DNA of 64,000 bases from NCBI RefSeq assembly GCF_900604965.1, contig NZ_UWPD01000001.1:1702834-1766833 (forward strand), read 5' to 3'. The notes under the pieces were generated by a model. That model saw nothing but the letters and a program-made list of their open reading frames with translations. It had not been told where the DNA came from and did no database searches. Positions 17,105 to 24,772 of this stretch are shown here, one piece after another. The position numbers were made by a program, and so were the translations under genes. This stretch comes from Gordonibacter sp. Marseille-P4307 (GTDB lineage: Bacteria; Actinomycetota; Coriobacteriia; Coriobacteriales; Eggerthellaceae). Within the stretch, counting starts at the first letter, position 1, and each line of letters starts with the position of its first letter.

Positions 17105-17540
17105 CGATACCGGCCTCTTCCCGCGTTCGCGGTGGAATCCTGGCTATCGTCCCGGGCGTGAGGCACAGCTCGGAGCGCAGCGCCCTCTCCTGCTTGAAGG
17201 CTCGTTCCTGGATGCGGCTCCAGCGTTCCGCGTTCTGCAGATCGCCGCGCTTCACCGCTTTCTTAGTTCGTTCGGCAGCTTGCTTCTCGGTCTCGATGAC
17301 GTGCATCAATTCCGCAAGCGGGCGGGCGTATATCGTTCCCCAGATCCCCAGCTTGTCCAGCCAATCGGCGTGAAGCAGGTACCATTGCCGTTCCTTTTCC
17401 GTCTTCACGTCGTCGGGGATGATTATCTGCGTGAGCGGGGGCGGCGATTCCGCTTCCCTGCGTCTCTGGAGCTCTGTTTTTCCGAGATGGGACGAGCCCT
17501 TCTCGGCCAGCACGGATACTGGTTCCTTCCTGCGCGGCAT
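17088..17540 (-). CDS. Terminase small subunit (P27-like)
   Basis: The protein has 150 aa. It has a basic N-terminus ('MPRRKEPVSVLAEKGSSHLG') and a helical core ('WLDKLGIWGTIYARPLAELM') as in P27-family small terminases, which recognise the packaging site. It lies directly upstream of the large subunit. The HNH gene and a noncoding gap that may hold cos lie just before it. Confidence 0.87.
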   Translation of the reverse strand: MPRRKEPVSVLAEKGSSHLGKTELQRRREAESPPPLTQIIIPDDVKTEKERQWYLLHADWLDKLGIWGTIYARPLAELMHVIETEKQAAERTKKAVKRGDLQNAERWSRIQERAFKQERALRSELCLTPGTIARIPPRTREEAGIDVSDV

Positions 17541-17687
17541 GCGTCCACCTCCCCTGGCGAAAAAGGCCGCAAAATCGAAAAGTCGAGGCCCCTGCGCCGG
17601 TCCCCCGCCCGATTTTCCCGAAGGGGTTTGGGGATGGGGGGTGTGAACAGGGGTGATACGTTTTTATTATTCCGTAATAAAAATCCG
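17541..17687. other. Intergenic region with AT-rich inverted repeat; possible cos/packaging region
   Basis: These 147 bp separate the HNH and small terminase genes, the usual position of cos in HNH-encoding cos phages. A perfect inverted repeat TTTTTATTA (17661-17669) / TAATAAAAA (17675-17683) lies beside the HNH stop. A G-rich run (near 17625-17645) follows on the plus strand. The hairpin could also end the HNH transcript. Cos function is inference from position. Confidence 0.4.
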
Positions 17688-18068
17688 CTACCAAAGCTCT
17701 GCGTTGGTGAACGCCTCCCGGCGAGCGGCGGCCCCCTCGGTGCGGCCGTGCCTCGCCTCGTGGCAGTCGCGGCACAGAGGAATCAGCTGCTCGCGCTCGA
17801 CGCCCCTGCCGTCCGTCCACGTGTCGGACAGGCAGAGGTCTGGGCGCTTGTCGAGAAACCGATCGTGATGCACGGTGTCCGCGCGAGCGTATCGCGCGGG
17901 CGACTTGGCCTTGCAGTCGCGGCATTCCCAGTGGTTGCGGGCGAGGACTTCCGACCTCTTGCGGCGCCACGCCAGCGACTTGTAGAACTTCCTGGCGCAG
18001 CGCTCCGTCGCGAACAGATGTTCTATCCATTCGGGGAAGCCCATGCCGGGCGGCTTGGCGTAGGTCAC
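17688..18068 (-). CDS. HNH endonuclease next to terminase
   Basis: The protein has 126 aa. The HNH core shows 'CRDCKAKSPARYARADTVHH' with a Cys pair and the HH, then 'EREQLIPLCRDCHEARHGR' with the second Cys pair and final His. HNH proteins beside terminase are needed for cos cleavage in several siphophages. The GTG start at 18068 overlaps the upstream stop as GTGA, which selects it over longer options. Confidence 0.9.
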   Translation of the reverse strand: MTYAKPPGMGFPEWIEHLFATERCARKFYKSLAWRRKRSEVLARNHWECRDCKAKSPARYARADTVHHDRFLDKRPDLCLSDTWTDGRGVEREQLIPLCRDCHEARHGRTEGAAARREAFTNAELW

Positions 18069-18259
18069 CAGCAGCACCCGCGCCTCTGCCGCCTGGCCGC
18101 GTCCATCCCCCGGTAACGGCGGTCGGCCTGGAACCTCGCGCACCCACCGCGCCTCCCCCTGAACGGGACGCCCAGGGCGATGCGGCACGCCCTCGCGAAC
18201 GCCGAATCGACGTCGGCGCAGCGCTCGGCGATATAGCATCTGAGTTCGTGCTGGCCCAC
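18065..18259 (-). CDS. Small basic protein of unknown function upstream of HNH
   Basis: The protein has 64 aa. The first half looks natural ('MGQHELRCYIAERCADVDSA'), while the second is Arg-rich with a terminal Cys-Cys-Trp. The 4-base overlap with the HNH gene and a 10-base gap to the methyltransferase argue for a real, cotranslated gene. No family recognised. Confidence 0.5.
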   Translation of the reverse strand: MGQHELRCYIAERCADVDSAFARACRIALGVPFRGRRGGCARFQADRRYRGMDAARRQRRGCCW

Positions 18260-18269
18260 GGCTCCGCTC

Positions 18270-19064
18270 CTAACCTAGAGATTCCTGAAGTTCGACCTCG
18301 CGATCGGACAGCTCCCACACGATCGTGGCCGCGCCCTCGGCGGCCAGCCGCGCGGCGTCAACGGCGTCGGCGGCCTCCGAATGCTCCGCCGCCTTCCCCT
18401 TCGAGAGCAGCAGCCCCCCGCCGAAGATGCCTTTCTTGGATTCGCGCTGCGCGTCGAGCCTCGAAACGTGCATGCAGTCCGCCGCGCCGACGACGAGGCG
18501 CACGCCGTGCCTTGCGTAGCGCTGGAACATCGCGGCCGTGGCGACGGCGGGCGGGTAGCCGTACCTCGGGAGGCTCCTCGCCTTCGTCACCGCCCTGTTC
18601 GCGGCTTCGACCCTGCGCGTCAGCTCGGGGTAGCTCTCCATGACCGTTCCCGGGTCCATGTTCGTGACGAACGACGTCTTCGGGTTCGCCCCGTTCTCGT
18701 AGACGACGCCGCAATCGCAGACGAGATGGTTGACCTCCATCGCCACCGACCGCGCCGAGAGGCACGTGAGCGACGGCGCGAACAGGAAGAACCTTATCCC
18801 TCGGTCGAGGTAGAAGCGCTGTATGGCGGCCAGGATCGAGAACGGCGGGTTGTCCACGACGCAGCACCCGGGCCGGTAGTCGAACGACCGGTAGTCGCCG
18901 CCGGGCCAGAACGGGCGCACCATGTCGGAACGGGGGATGCCGTAGCGCTCGGAGACGTAACCCGCCACGGCCTCGTACACCGGTTCCGGCGTATAGCAGT
19001 CGTCGGTGGTCAGCTTCGTCTCGAACTTCTCGACGAACTGCTCGTAAGTCTCGCCTTTTGCCAA
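18270..19064 (-). CDS. Phage DNA adenine methyltransferase (EcoRI-type NPPF motif)
   Basis: The protein has 264 aa. Motif IV is 'VVDNPPFSILAAIQRFY' (the catalytic NPPF), and 'DDCYTPEPVYEAVAGYV' near the N-terminus is common in such phage enzymes. I see no clear classical motif I (FxGxG), so the SAM pocket may be divergent. It probably makes N6-methyladenine to protect phage DNA. The start is TTG 19064 with a GGGGGCG Shine-Dalgarno-like box. It follows a terminator and a 180-bp gap, so it may have its own promoter. Confidence 0.75.
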   Translation of the reverse strand: MAKGETYEQFVEKFETKLTTDDCYTPEPVYEAVAGYVSERYGIPRSDMVRPFWPGGDYRSFDYRPGCCVVDNPPFSILAAIQRFYLDRGIRFFLFAPSLTCLSARSVAMEVNHLVCDCGVVYENGANPKTSFVTNMDPGTVMESYPELTRRVEAANRAVTKARSLPRYGYPPAVATAAMFQRYARHGVRLVVGAADCMHVSRLDAQRESKKGIFGGGLLLSKGKAAEHSEAADAVDAARLAAEGAATIVWELSDREVELQESLG

Positions 19065-19190
19065 AACGCCCCCAATATGACGAGGGCCGCCCGCGACGGA
19101 CGGCCCATGGTGATCTGACGGCGGGGCGCTGGCCTGGCAGCCGAGCGAGAAAGGAGGATCGCCCGCCGTCCCGCGCCCCGTCGGGGCATC

Positions 19191-19219
19191 AAAAAGGGCC
19201 ACCGGATAACCGATGGCCC
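19191..19219 (-). terminator. Rho-independent terminator ending the early operon
   Basis: GGGCCATCGG pairs with CCGGTGGCCC around TTAT and is followed by TTTTT on the minus strand. It lies 25 bases below the stop of the regulator gene at 19244 and separates the early genes from the methyltransferase/HNH/late genes. A late regulator just before such a stop point is a common phage arrangement. Confidence 0.88.
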
Positions 19220-19243
19220 AATAAGACGCACTAGCATTTTCCC

Positions 19244-19675
19244 TCATTTCAGGGGACATTGCAAGAGCCCGCTCCGATCGATCCACGCGAACCCCCGGTT
19301 GACGAGGCGGCGCACGTGGCGCTCGGAGCGGCCCAGCGCCTCGGCGCTGTCGGCCTCGTCGCGGGCGTCGACGTACCTCAGCTCTATCGCGGCGGCGGCG
19401 TCGGGGTCGGCCCCCCGCAGCCCGTCGAGCATCCGGAGCGCCGAGCCGACCGTGCGGGTCAGCTCTCCGATACGGCGGTTGATCCGGGCGAGGGCGACCC
19501 TGCGCACGGCGACGTTGTACATCGCGGCCCCCGCCGTCGGGTCGGGCACGCCGCACGACCCGACCGACCCGCCCGGCCCGCGCCAGTCGTCGCCGCCCTC
19601 CGACGCGACGATCAGCAGGCCGCCCAGCTCCACCACGTCGTCGCGCACCTCCTCGAAGAACTCCCGCGCCCTCAT
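19244..19675 (-). CDS. Putative late-gene regulator (sigma/ArpU-RinA-like HTH)
   Basis: The protein has 143 aa. The C-terminus has a sigma-region-4-like HTH: 'AIELRYVDARDEADSAEALG' then 'RSERHVRRLVNRGFAWIDRS'. It is the last gene of the early operon, before the terminator and the late genes, as with ArpU/RinA activators. The role is inferred from that position and fold. It starts within ATGA overlapping the upstream gene. Confidence 0.65.
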   Translation of the reverse strand: MRAREFFEEVRDDVVELGGLLIVASEGGDDWRGPGGSVGSCGVPDPTAGAAMYNVAVRRVALARINRRIGELTRTVGSALRMLDGLRGADPDAAAAIELRYVDARDEADSAEALGRSERHVRRLVNRGFAWIDRSGLLQCPLK

Positions 19676-19956
19676 CGCACGGCCCCGTCCCGCGAGCATT
19701 CCAGGCACCGGAGGTCGCGCAGCACGCGCAGCCTGCCGCACCAGGCGCAGTAGCCGAGCCGCCCCGAGCCGTGCTCGCGCGGAGCCTTCGGCCCGGGCAG
19801 GGCGATCTCCGACATGCGCTTTTCGACGGTGTCCGGACTCACCGAAGCTCCCAGCTCGTCGGCCAGGGCGCGGGCGGCGCGGTACGGCCCGCAGCCTCTC
19901 GCCATCGCACGCCTGAGGACGTCGTCCTCGGCGGCGGTCCATTCCCTCGCCTTCAT
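19672..19956 (-). CDS. Myb/GcrA-like HTH protein with C-terminal zinc ribbon
   Basis: The protein has 94 aa. The N-terminal 'REWTAAEDDVLRRAMARGCG' and 'YRAARALADELGASVSPDTV' read like a SANT/Myb-type or GcrA-like HTH. The C-terminal 'CAWCGRLRVLRDLRCLEC' is a two-CxxC zinc ribbon. It probably binds DNA. It is linked by 4-base overlaps to genes on both sides. Confidence 0.75.
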   Translation of the reverse strand: MKAREWTAAEDDVLRRAMARGCGPYRAARALADELGASVSPDTVEKRMSEIALPGPKAPREHGSGRLGYCAWCGRLRVLRDLRCLECSRDGAVR

Positions 19957-20213
19957 CTTCCCTCCTCGACGTCGATCACGTAGCGCTCGCCCCCGTAGTC
20001 GAGAACCAGCGCGGTCGCGCCGCCGTGTATCCGCTGCTCGACCACCACGGGCGTCGATGGCCGCGAGAACGCTGCGAACACCAGCACGGCGGACGCCATG
20101 AGGCTCAGTGCCGCCAGGGCGGCGTACATCGCCGTCTTCGCCCTGAACATCCGCCTGGCGTCCGCGACTATCCGCTCATCGTCGGTATACACCGTTACGT
20201 TGGGATTGCTCAT
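19953..20213 (-). CDS. Small single-pass membrane protein
   Basis: The protein has 86 aa. A charged N-terminus with 'DDERIVADARRMFRAK' is followed by a membrane segment (about 28-48, 'MYAALAALSLMASAVLVFAA') and a short extracytoplasmic domain with strands ('GGATALVLDYGGERYVIDVE'). No family recognised. It overlaps both neighbours in the early operon. Confidence 0.7.
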   Translation of the reverse strand: MSNPNVTVYTDDERIVADARRMFRAKTAMYAALAALSLMASAVLVFAAFSRPSTPVVVEQRIHGGATALVLDYGGERYVIDVEEGR

Positions 20214-20527
20214 CAGCCCACCACCCTCGCGCCGCAGTTCGGGCAGAACCGAGCCGGTATGAACTCCGTCAGCGTGCTCACGGCCTTCTTGCTGACGAGC
20301 GCGCCGCATCGGCAGCATATGGTCACGCCTACGCCGTCCTTCATGCGGCACGTTCGCTCATCCGCCCGTCTGTCCCACATCGCCTCCGTCAATCCGCGAT
20401 GCGATCCGACCATCTTCGCGAAGCAGTCGGGATCGGTGCAGTGGACGCTCCAATATCCGTTTTTGGTCATCGACGTTTCGGCTTCCCCGCCGCAGAACGG
20501 GCAGGGCCTCGGCTGCGCCGACGTCAT
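20213..20527 (-). CDS. Lar-like zinc-ribbon protein (possible restriction alleviation)
   Basis: The protein has 104 aa. The N-terminal ribbon 'PRPCPFCGGEAETSMTKNGY' followed by 'WSVHCTDPDC' is the pattern of the Lar restriction-alleviation family. A second double CxxC ribbon follows ('ICCRCGALVSK', 'RFCPNCGARV'). In the Rac prophage, Lar modulates type I restriction-modification. Here the role is inferred. The ATG at 20527 overlaps the stop of the repeat protein as ATGA. Confidence 0.7.
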   Translation of the reverse strand: MTSAQPRPCPFCGGEAETSMTKNGYWSVHCTDPDCFAKMVGSHRGLTEAMWDRRADERTCRMKDGVGVTICCRCGALVSKKAVSTLTEFIPARFCPNCGARVVG

Positions 20528-20820
20528 CTTCCCGCCTCCGCATCGAGCACCGCTGCGGCCCCTGAGATGTTGCCGCTGGCGAAATACGGACGGTTGCCGT
20601 CGCCGTCGCCGTAGCCGCTGCCGTATCCGCATCCGTTGCCGTCGCCGTAGCCGTCGCCGAAGCCGTAGCCGTCGCCGTTGCCGTCGCCGATGCCGTCGCC
20701 GCAGCCGCTGCCGTAGCCGCTGCCGTCGCCGTAGCCGTTGCCGCAGCCGCAGCCGTCGCCGTAGCCGCAGCCGCAGCCGTAGCCGTCGCCGTAGCCGTTC
20801 CGGGCATCCACCGCTACCAC
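20524..20820 (-). CDS. Glycine-rich hexanucleotide-repeat protein
   Basis: The protein has about 98 aa. Residues about 9-75 are almost pure alternating Gly-X, with X = Tyr, Asp, Cys, Asn or Ser ('NGYGDGYGCGCGYGDG'), encoded by GGC-NNC hexamers. A short normal tail follows ('RPYFASGNISGAAAVL'). This frame was chosen because its stop overlaps the next ATG (ATGA) and a GTG at 20820 overlaps the previous stop, both typical of this operon. The antisense and Ala-Thr frames were rejected. The function is unknown; low-complexity Gly/Tyr tracts can be adhesive or condensate-forming. Slippage could make its length variable. Confidence 0.6.
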   Translation of the reverse strand: MVAVDARNGYGDGYGCGCGYGDGCGCGNGYGDGSGYGSGCGDGIGDGNGDGYGFGDGYGDGNGCGYGSGYGDGDGNRPYFASGNISGAAAVLDAEAGR

Positions 20821-21110
20821 TCCAGAGCGATCTCGGCGACCACCGCGCAGACGCGCACCGTCCCGCACGGGTCGAGCGTGTAATCGCCTTTGTGCTCCGC
20901 CTTCGCCAGGCCGCCGATGCCGCGTCCGTTGTCCCATCGGCGCACCACAGACGCGGCCGCGAGCGTGACCGCCCCGCCCTCCCGGGATACCGCGTATCCC
21001 TCGAAAATCCAGCCGTTCGTGGCTATGACGCACACGTGGTCGCTCTCCACGACCCCGGGCGCGTCCTCGACCGATACGTAATCCTTGCCGTTGATGTTGA
21101 TGGTTTCCAT
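20814..21110 (-). CDS. Conserved-looking small early phage protein
   Basis: The protein has 98 aa. It starts 'METININGKDYVSVEDAPGV' at 21110 after GGAAGCGACG and is strand-rich throughout ('GAVTLAAASVVRRWDNGRGI'). It carries two Cys residues but no recognised motif. It looks like a small SH3/OB-like beta protein, which is a guess from composition. It is separated from the methyltransferase by 82 bases and overlaps the repeat gene. Confidence 0.65.
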   Translation of the reverse strand: METININGKDYVSVEDAPGVVESDHVCVIATNGWIFEGYAVSREGGAVTLAAASVVRRWDNGRGIGGLAKAEHKGDYTLDPCGTVRVCAVVAEIALEW

Positions 21111-21192
21111 CGTCGCTTCCTTTCGTTGATTGCCCTTCCGTCTTCGCACGCCTAGCGCCAGCGAGCCCCGCGCCGCTCTTCGTCCGCGCATC

Positions 21193-22428
21193 TCATAGCC
21201 CCCCCTTCCCGGCGGTCGCCGCGTCCGCCGCCTCGATCCTCCGGCCGATCCACCTCATGACCGGCACGGCCATGCTGTTGCCGATCGCCCTGTAGCGCGG
21301 GCCGTCGGGGCACTCGTCGGCCGGCCTGCCGCGATAGGGTATCCTCGTCCAATCGTCGGGGAGGCCCTGCAGCCGCTCGCACTCGCGCGGCGTGAGGCGC
21401 CTCACGGTGTAGCGCCTTCCGCCGTGCGCGACAAGCGGGGCCGAACCGCCGACCTTGAGCGATCCGCACATGTCATCGTCGATCGCGGCGTTGGCGCTGG
21501 CGTCGGCCATGCACACCACGGGCGGCCGCCCGTCCTGCGGGGCCGTCTGGGTCGGTGCGCGGCCCTCCGTGACGGCGGCGGCGGGCGACGTGGCGCAGTC
21601 GAGCGTGTAGGACGTCCCGTCCGAGCAGACGTTCGATCCGTTCGCGTCCGTGTGCGATGTCTGGATGCACACGGTCGGCACCTGGTTCGTCCCGGACGCC
21701 CCTCCGCGCAGCGTCGGCGACTCGTCCTCGCGGTAGCCTATCGACCCTGCGCCCGCCGTGTTGCCCGCGCAGAAGCCCGCTACCCGAGCGCGATCGCCTC
21801 CGCGAGCGCCTCCTGCAGTATCGGCGGCAAGCTCTTGCCTCTTCGCTCGGCTCGCCGCAGAATCCCCCGACAGGCAGTCGGGCTCAAAGAGTACCCCGCA
21901 AGCCTCTCGGAACCCGTTTCCAGCACGTCCGACAAGAAAGAGACGGCGGCGCCGCTGGGCCACTCCGAAGAATTGCGCGTCAAGAACGCGCCACGCGAGC
22001 CCATAACCCCCGCCGTCGGCCAGCTCCCGCAGGAGGCATCCGAAAGCCTCCCCGCCCTCGCTCGACAGCGCTCCCGGGACGTTCTCCCAAAGAACCCATC
22101 GAGGGCGTACCTCGCGAACGCATCGAACGAACTCGAACATGAGACCTGACTCACCTTTCAGACCCTCCCTCCTGCCCGCCACGGAGAAGGACTGGCACGG
22201 GCTCCCGCCAACCACCAGATCCACCTTCCCGCGAAACATCTTCCAATCCACTTTCGTCACGTCCCCGAGGTTCGGCACTTCCGGGTACCTGTACGCCAGG
22301 ACGGCGCAGGGGAACGGCTCCACCTCGCTGAACGCGACCGGCCGCCATCCCAGCGGTTCCCATGCCACGGTAGCGGCCTCGATGCCGCTGAACAGGCTGA
22401 CGTACCTCACGGCTACCGCCAGTCGCAT
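21193..22428 (-). CDS. DNA (cytosine-5) methyltransferase
   Basis: The protein has about 411 aa. It has the ordered C5 motifs: I 'YVSLFSGIEAATVAW', IV 'GGSPCQSFSVAGRR' with catalytic Cys, VI 'LWENVPGAL', VIII 'VAQRRRRLFLVG' and X 'RYRAIGNSMAVPVMRW'. A long variable target-recognition region lies between VIII and IX. It probably protects phage DNA from host restriction or acts in an orphan role, since no restriction enzyme is nearby. The GTG at 22410 would give the more usual N-terminus 'MRYVSLFSG' and may be the true start. Confidence 0.95.
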   Translation of the reverse strand: MRLAVAVRYVSLFSGIEAATVAWEPLGWRPVAFSEVEPFPCAVLAYRYPEVPNLGDVTKVDWKMFRGKVDLVVGGSPCQSFSVAGRREGLKGESGLMFEFVRCVREVRPRWVLWENVPGALSSEGGEAFGCLLRELADGGGYGLAWRVLDAQFFGVAQRRRRLFLVGRAGNGFREACGVLFEPDCLSGDSAASRAKRQELAADTAGGARGGDRARVAGFCAGNTAGAGSIGYREDESPTLRGGASGTNQVPTVCIQTSHTDANGSNVCSDGTSYTLDCATSPAAAVTEGRAPTQTAPQDGRPPVVCMADASANAAIDDDMCGSLKVGGSAPLVAHGGRRYTVRRLTPRECERLQGLPDDWTRIPYRGRPADECPDGPRYRAIGNSMAVPVMRWIGRRIEAADAATAGKGGL

Positions 22429-23147
22429 TCCGGCTGGGCGGTCGGCTCGACCGAGTCCGCCATGCCCGAAACGTCCGCGACCAGCTTCGCGTCGGCGCGG
22501 GACAGCCTCGCGAGGAGGACGTCGAACTTGGAGAGCCTTTTCAGGTCGGAGACGCGGAAACCCTCGTACCTGATCCGCCAAACGTCCTCGTTCCCGAAAG
22601 AGCTGATGGGAACGGACACCGCCAGGCCCTCGTCCTCTTCGCACGAGAACTCCAGCACGGCGCTGCGAAACAGGGAGCCGCACCGGAGCCGGTCATCGTC
22701 GATCAGCTCGACCCTCGCCGTCACGGCCTCGTACGACGGATCGTCGTCTGTGCAGATTTCCAGCTCCGACGTGTCAACATGATCCGCCACGTGCGAGCGG
22801 TACGCCTCGAACAGCTCCGTGACGGTAACGGAGCCCTTATCCGGCTCGACCATCAGCCCCTTGAAGTTATCGAGCAGAGCCGCGTTGTCTCTGAGCGCCG
22901 TCCTGTTGACGATCTCGGTCAGCGCGTCCTCGAGCTTCACGGCGTAGCCTTTGAAGTCGTGGCGCTCGATCGCCTTGGCCATCACGGCGTCGATCCTCTC
23001 GGTTATCGCCTTCCGCGACGCGCTGTTCCATCCGAGCGCGGCGTCGATGGCGTCCCTCACCGACTTTTCGACGCAGTCGACCACGATCCTCTCCATGGCC
23101 TCGTCGTTCACCGCGTCGGCGATCATCCGCTCTATCGTCTTTCCCAT
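22413..23147 (-). CDS. Early phage protein of unknown function
   Basis: The protein has 244 aa. The N-terminal 100 residues are helical and charged ('MGKTIERMIADAVNDEAMER'), the rest mixed and acidic with 'WRIRYEGFRVSDLKRLSKFD' near the end. No catalytic motif recognised. It starts at 23147 after AAGGAGCTGGC and overlaps the C5 methyltransferase start by up to 16 bases, so it may be functionally linked to it. Confidence 0.7.
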   Translation of the reverse strand: MGKTIERMIADAVNDEAMERIVVDCVEKSVRDAIDAALGWNSASRKAITERIDAVMAKAIERHDFKGYAVKLEDALTEIVNRTALRDNAALLDNFKGLMVEPDKGSVTVTELFEAYRSHVADHVDTSELEICTDDDPSYEAVTARVELIDDDRLRCGSLFRSAVLEFSCEEDEGLAVSVPISSFGNEDVWRIRYEGFRVSDLKRLSKFDVLLARLSRADAKLVADVSGMADSVEPTAQPECDWR

Positions 23148-23175
23148 TGCCAGCTCCTTTCCGTCCGCACATCCG

Positions 23176-23391
23176 TCATGCGAACCAGATATCTCTCAGA
23201 AAACGACCGTAGTCCGACCTCCCGCGCCGCTCGAACGAGCCGACCGACGCCCTGAAGCCCGCCGGGGACGAAACCTCCCGGAGATCCCTCGCGACGGCGC
23301 GGTACGCGGCCTCCATGCTGTCGGCCTCCTCCGCGCCCAGGTCGAACAGCCGCATCAGCGCGACCTTCGCGGCCGAGTACGACATGCTCAT
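23176..23391 (-). CDS. Small helical early protein
   Basis: The protein has 71 aa: 'MSMSYSAAKVALMRLFDLGA' and then 'ADSMEAAYRAVARDLREVSS'. It is mostly helical with a basic C-terminus. No family recognised. The ATG overlaps the upstream stop (ATGA), which fixes the start. Confidence 0.6.
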   Translation of the reverse strand: MSMSYSAAKVALMRLFDLGAEEADSMEAAYRAVARDLREVSSPAGFRASVGSFERRGRSDYGRFLRDIWFA

Positions 23392-23579
23392 ACGGCCCTC
23401 CATTCCTCGCAGGCCGCGCTCGCCCGCTCGCACTGCATGACCTCGCCCGCCAGCAGGCACAGCCCGTCGTGGGCGAGGCGCCTGACCTCGTGGGGGTACT
23501 CGCGGAACATCGCGCACGCGCCGCACGACTCTCGCCGCCAGGCGGCGTCGGGCGCGGGGGCGGGGACCCTAGCGCGCAT
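23388..23579 (-). CDS. Small cysteine-rich early protein
   Basis: The protein has 63 aa with five Cys: 'ESCGACAMFREYP' provides a CxxC pair, and 'GLCLLAGEVMQCERASAACE' the others. The spacing suggests a bound zinc or a cluster. No family recognised. It overlaps the DUF3310 gene by 11 bases and the next gene by 4, so it is cotranslated. Confidence 0.6.
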   Translation of the reverse strand: MRARVPAPAPDAAWRRESCGACAMFREYPHEVRRLAHDGLCLLAGEVMQCERASAACEEWRAV

Positions 23580-23982
23580 CGCCGCCCCCGTTCCCCTCCG
23601 CGACGAGCGCGCGGAGCTGCGACAGGCACTCGATGGCCTTATCGATGTCCTGCAGGCCGTTCTTCCTGGGCCACCGCCAGACGTACTTGAGGGCGCATCC
23701 CGCCCAGTACGCCTGCGCCCCGGCGACGGCGCCGTAGCCCGCCATCATCGACGACAGGGCGTCCTTGCACTCGACGCGGCCGTCGCCGGCGTAGTGGGCC
23801 GGCGCGGTGACCGGGTCGCGGCGCTCGTAGCCCGCGCAGTCGCCGACGGGCGCGTCGATCGCCGAGCCGGTGGCGTCGCACGCCGTCTTCGGGCCGCCCC
23901 GGTCCTTTCCCGACGCCCACTGGCCGTGCCCGCACGTCTCGCACAGGCTCCCGGCCCCGTTTCCGTTGCATTCCCCTTCCAA
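23569..23982 (-). CDS. DUF3310 protein with N-terminal Cys region
   Basis: The protein has 137 aa. The C-terminal half has the DUF3310 pattern ('APAHYAGDGRVECKDAL', 'GCALKYVWRWPRKNGLQDID', 'KAIECLSQL'). This family includes T7 gp1.7, a nucleotide kinase. An N-terminal 'CETCGHGQWASGKD' with other Cys adds a putative zinc site. The TTG start at 23982 is chosen for the AGGAGGT 4 bases upstream; ATG 23973 is an alternative. Its first codons lie in a direct repeat also found before ssb. Confidence 0.85.
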   Translation of the reverse strand: MEGECNGNGAGSLCETCGHGQWASGKDRGGPKTACDATGSAIDAPVGDCAGYERRDPVTAPAHYAGDGRVECKDALSSMMAGYGAVAGAQAYWAGCALKYVWRWPRKNGLQDIDKAIECLSQLRALVAEGNGGGDAR

Positions 23983-24052
23983 CGCTACCTCCTTAAATCG
24001 TTCCTGATCAGATGCGCTTTCCCCGCGATCCCGGTGCGCGGGCGGTGCGCTA
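23950..24052 (-). repeat. Direct repeat, copy A (after the DnaC-like gene)
   Basis: It runs from the dnaC-like stop codon into the start of the DUF3310 gene. It contains ATAGCGCACCG, a second GCGCACCG 11 bases on, a diverged middle, and GTTGGAAGGGGAATGCAACG followed by GAAACGGGGC. Copy B (25918-26020) has the same elements with identical spacing: 68 bases from the TAG to the TTG in both. The copies bracket the replication module with a 1968-bp period. Confidence 0.85.
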
Positions 24053-24772
24053 TGCCGGTCGCCGCCCCGGCGGCTGCCGGGCGAGCCTCCTGTCGGAGCC
24101 GTCCATGTCGATCAGCTGGGACCGCTCGGACAGCCTCGACGCTATGGCCATGGCGGCCGACCTGTCCCTCTCGCCCATGCGCCGCGCTATCTGGGCGCGG
24201 TTGAAGTTCGACGTGACGACGGTCGGCCTTTCGGCGCGGTACCGCGCGTCGATCAGCTCGAACAGCGTCGCGACCGACCAGTCGGACGCCTGCTCCTTGC
24301 CGAGGTCGTCCAGCACCAGCACGTCGCACGCCCGCGCCCTGGCGAGCCTCCCGCCGCCCCCGCCGTCGAACGAGCGGCGCTCGGCGTCCAGCAGGCTCGA
24401 CACGTTCTCGAAGCGGGCGCGGACGCCCATGTCCACGAGCGCCCTGACCAGCGCGGCGGCCCATGCCGACTTGCCCGAGCCGTTGCCGCCGAGCACCCAG
24501 GGCTGCTCCCCCGCCGCGACGCGCCGCGGCCAGTCGGCCACGTTCGCCCCGACGGCGGCGAACCTCGCCGGGACGCCCGCATCGGCGTAGGCGCGCTCCC
24601 TGGGGGTCGGGACCCTGCCGTCGAGCGCGCTCCGCTCGCAGCCGCAGCTGCCCCAGCAGATGACCGACGATCGGCGGCCCATGACCTCGATCTCGATCCG
24701 CTTGAGCGCCCCTCCGCAGTGCGGGCACGCGTCCGGGGGGTGGCTAAGCGTATGCGGCATAGGGATCATCAA
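24050..24772 (-). CDS. DnaC-like helicase loader ATPase
   Basis: The protein has 240 aa. An N-terminal zinc motif ('CPHCGGALKRIE', 'CWGSCGCERSAL') precedes an AAA+ core: Walker A 'VLGGNGSGKSAWA', Walker B 'DVLVLDDLGKE', and sensor 1 'TVVTSNFNRAQIARRM'. It loads the replicative helicase onto phage origin DNA. It overlaps the initiator gene by 29 bases. The TTG at 24772 with GAGGGGG upstream is a likely start; ATG 24769 follows immediately. Confidence 0.92.
   Translation of the reverse strand: MMIPMPHTLSHPPDACPHCGGALKRIEIEVMGRRSSVICWGSCGCERSALDGRVPTPRERAYADAGVPARFAAVGANVADWPRRVAAGEQPWVLGGNGSGKSAWAAALVRALVDMGVRARFENVSSLLDAERRSFDGGGGGRLARARACDVLVLDDLGKEQASDWSVATLFELIDARYRAERPTVVTSNFNRAQIARRMGERDRSAAMAIASRLSERSQLIDMDGSDRRLARQPPGRRPA

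Noticed and set aside
19010-19237. Small minus-strand ORF before the adenine methyltransferase
   Set aside because: It crosses the terminator at 19191-19219 and has an Arg/Ser-rich shadow composition.
20570-20800. CRISPR array or minisatellite
   Set aside because: Units are only six bases, have no spacers and keep an open Gly-X frame tied to its neighbours by stop/start overlaps.
20358-20807. Ala-Thr repeat ORF in another frame of the hexamer tract
   Set aside because: It runs through the Lar-like gene in the wrong frame and lacks the ATGA/GTG overlaps that support the Gly frame.
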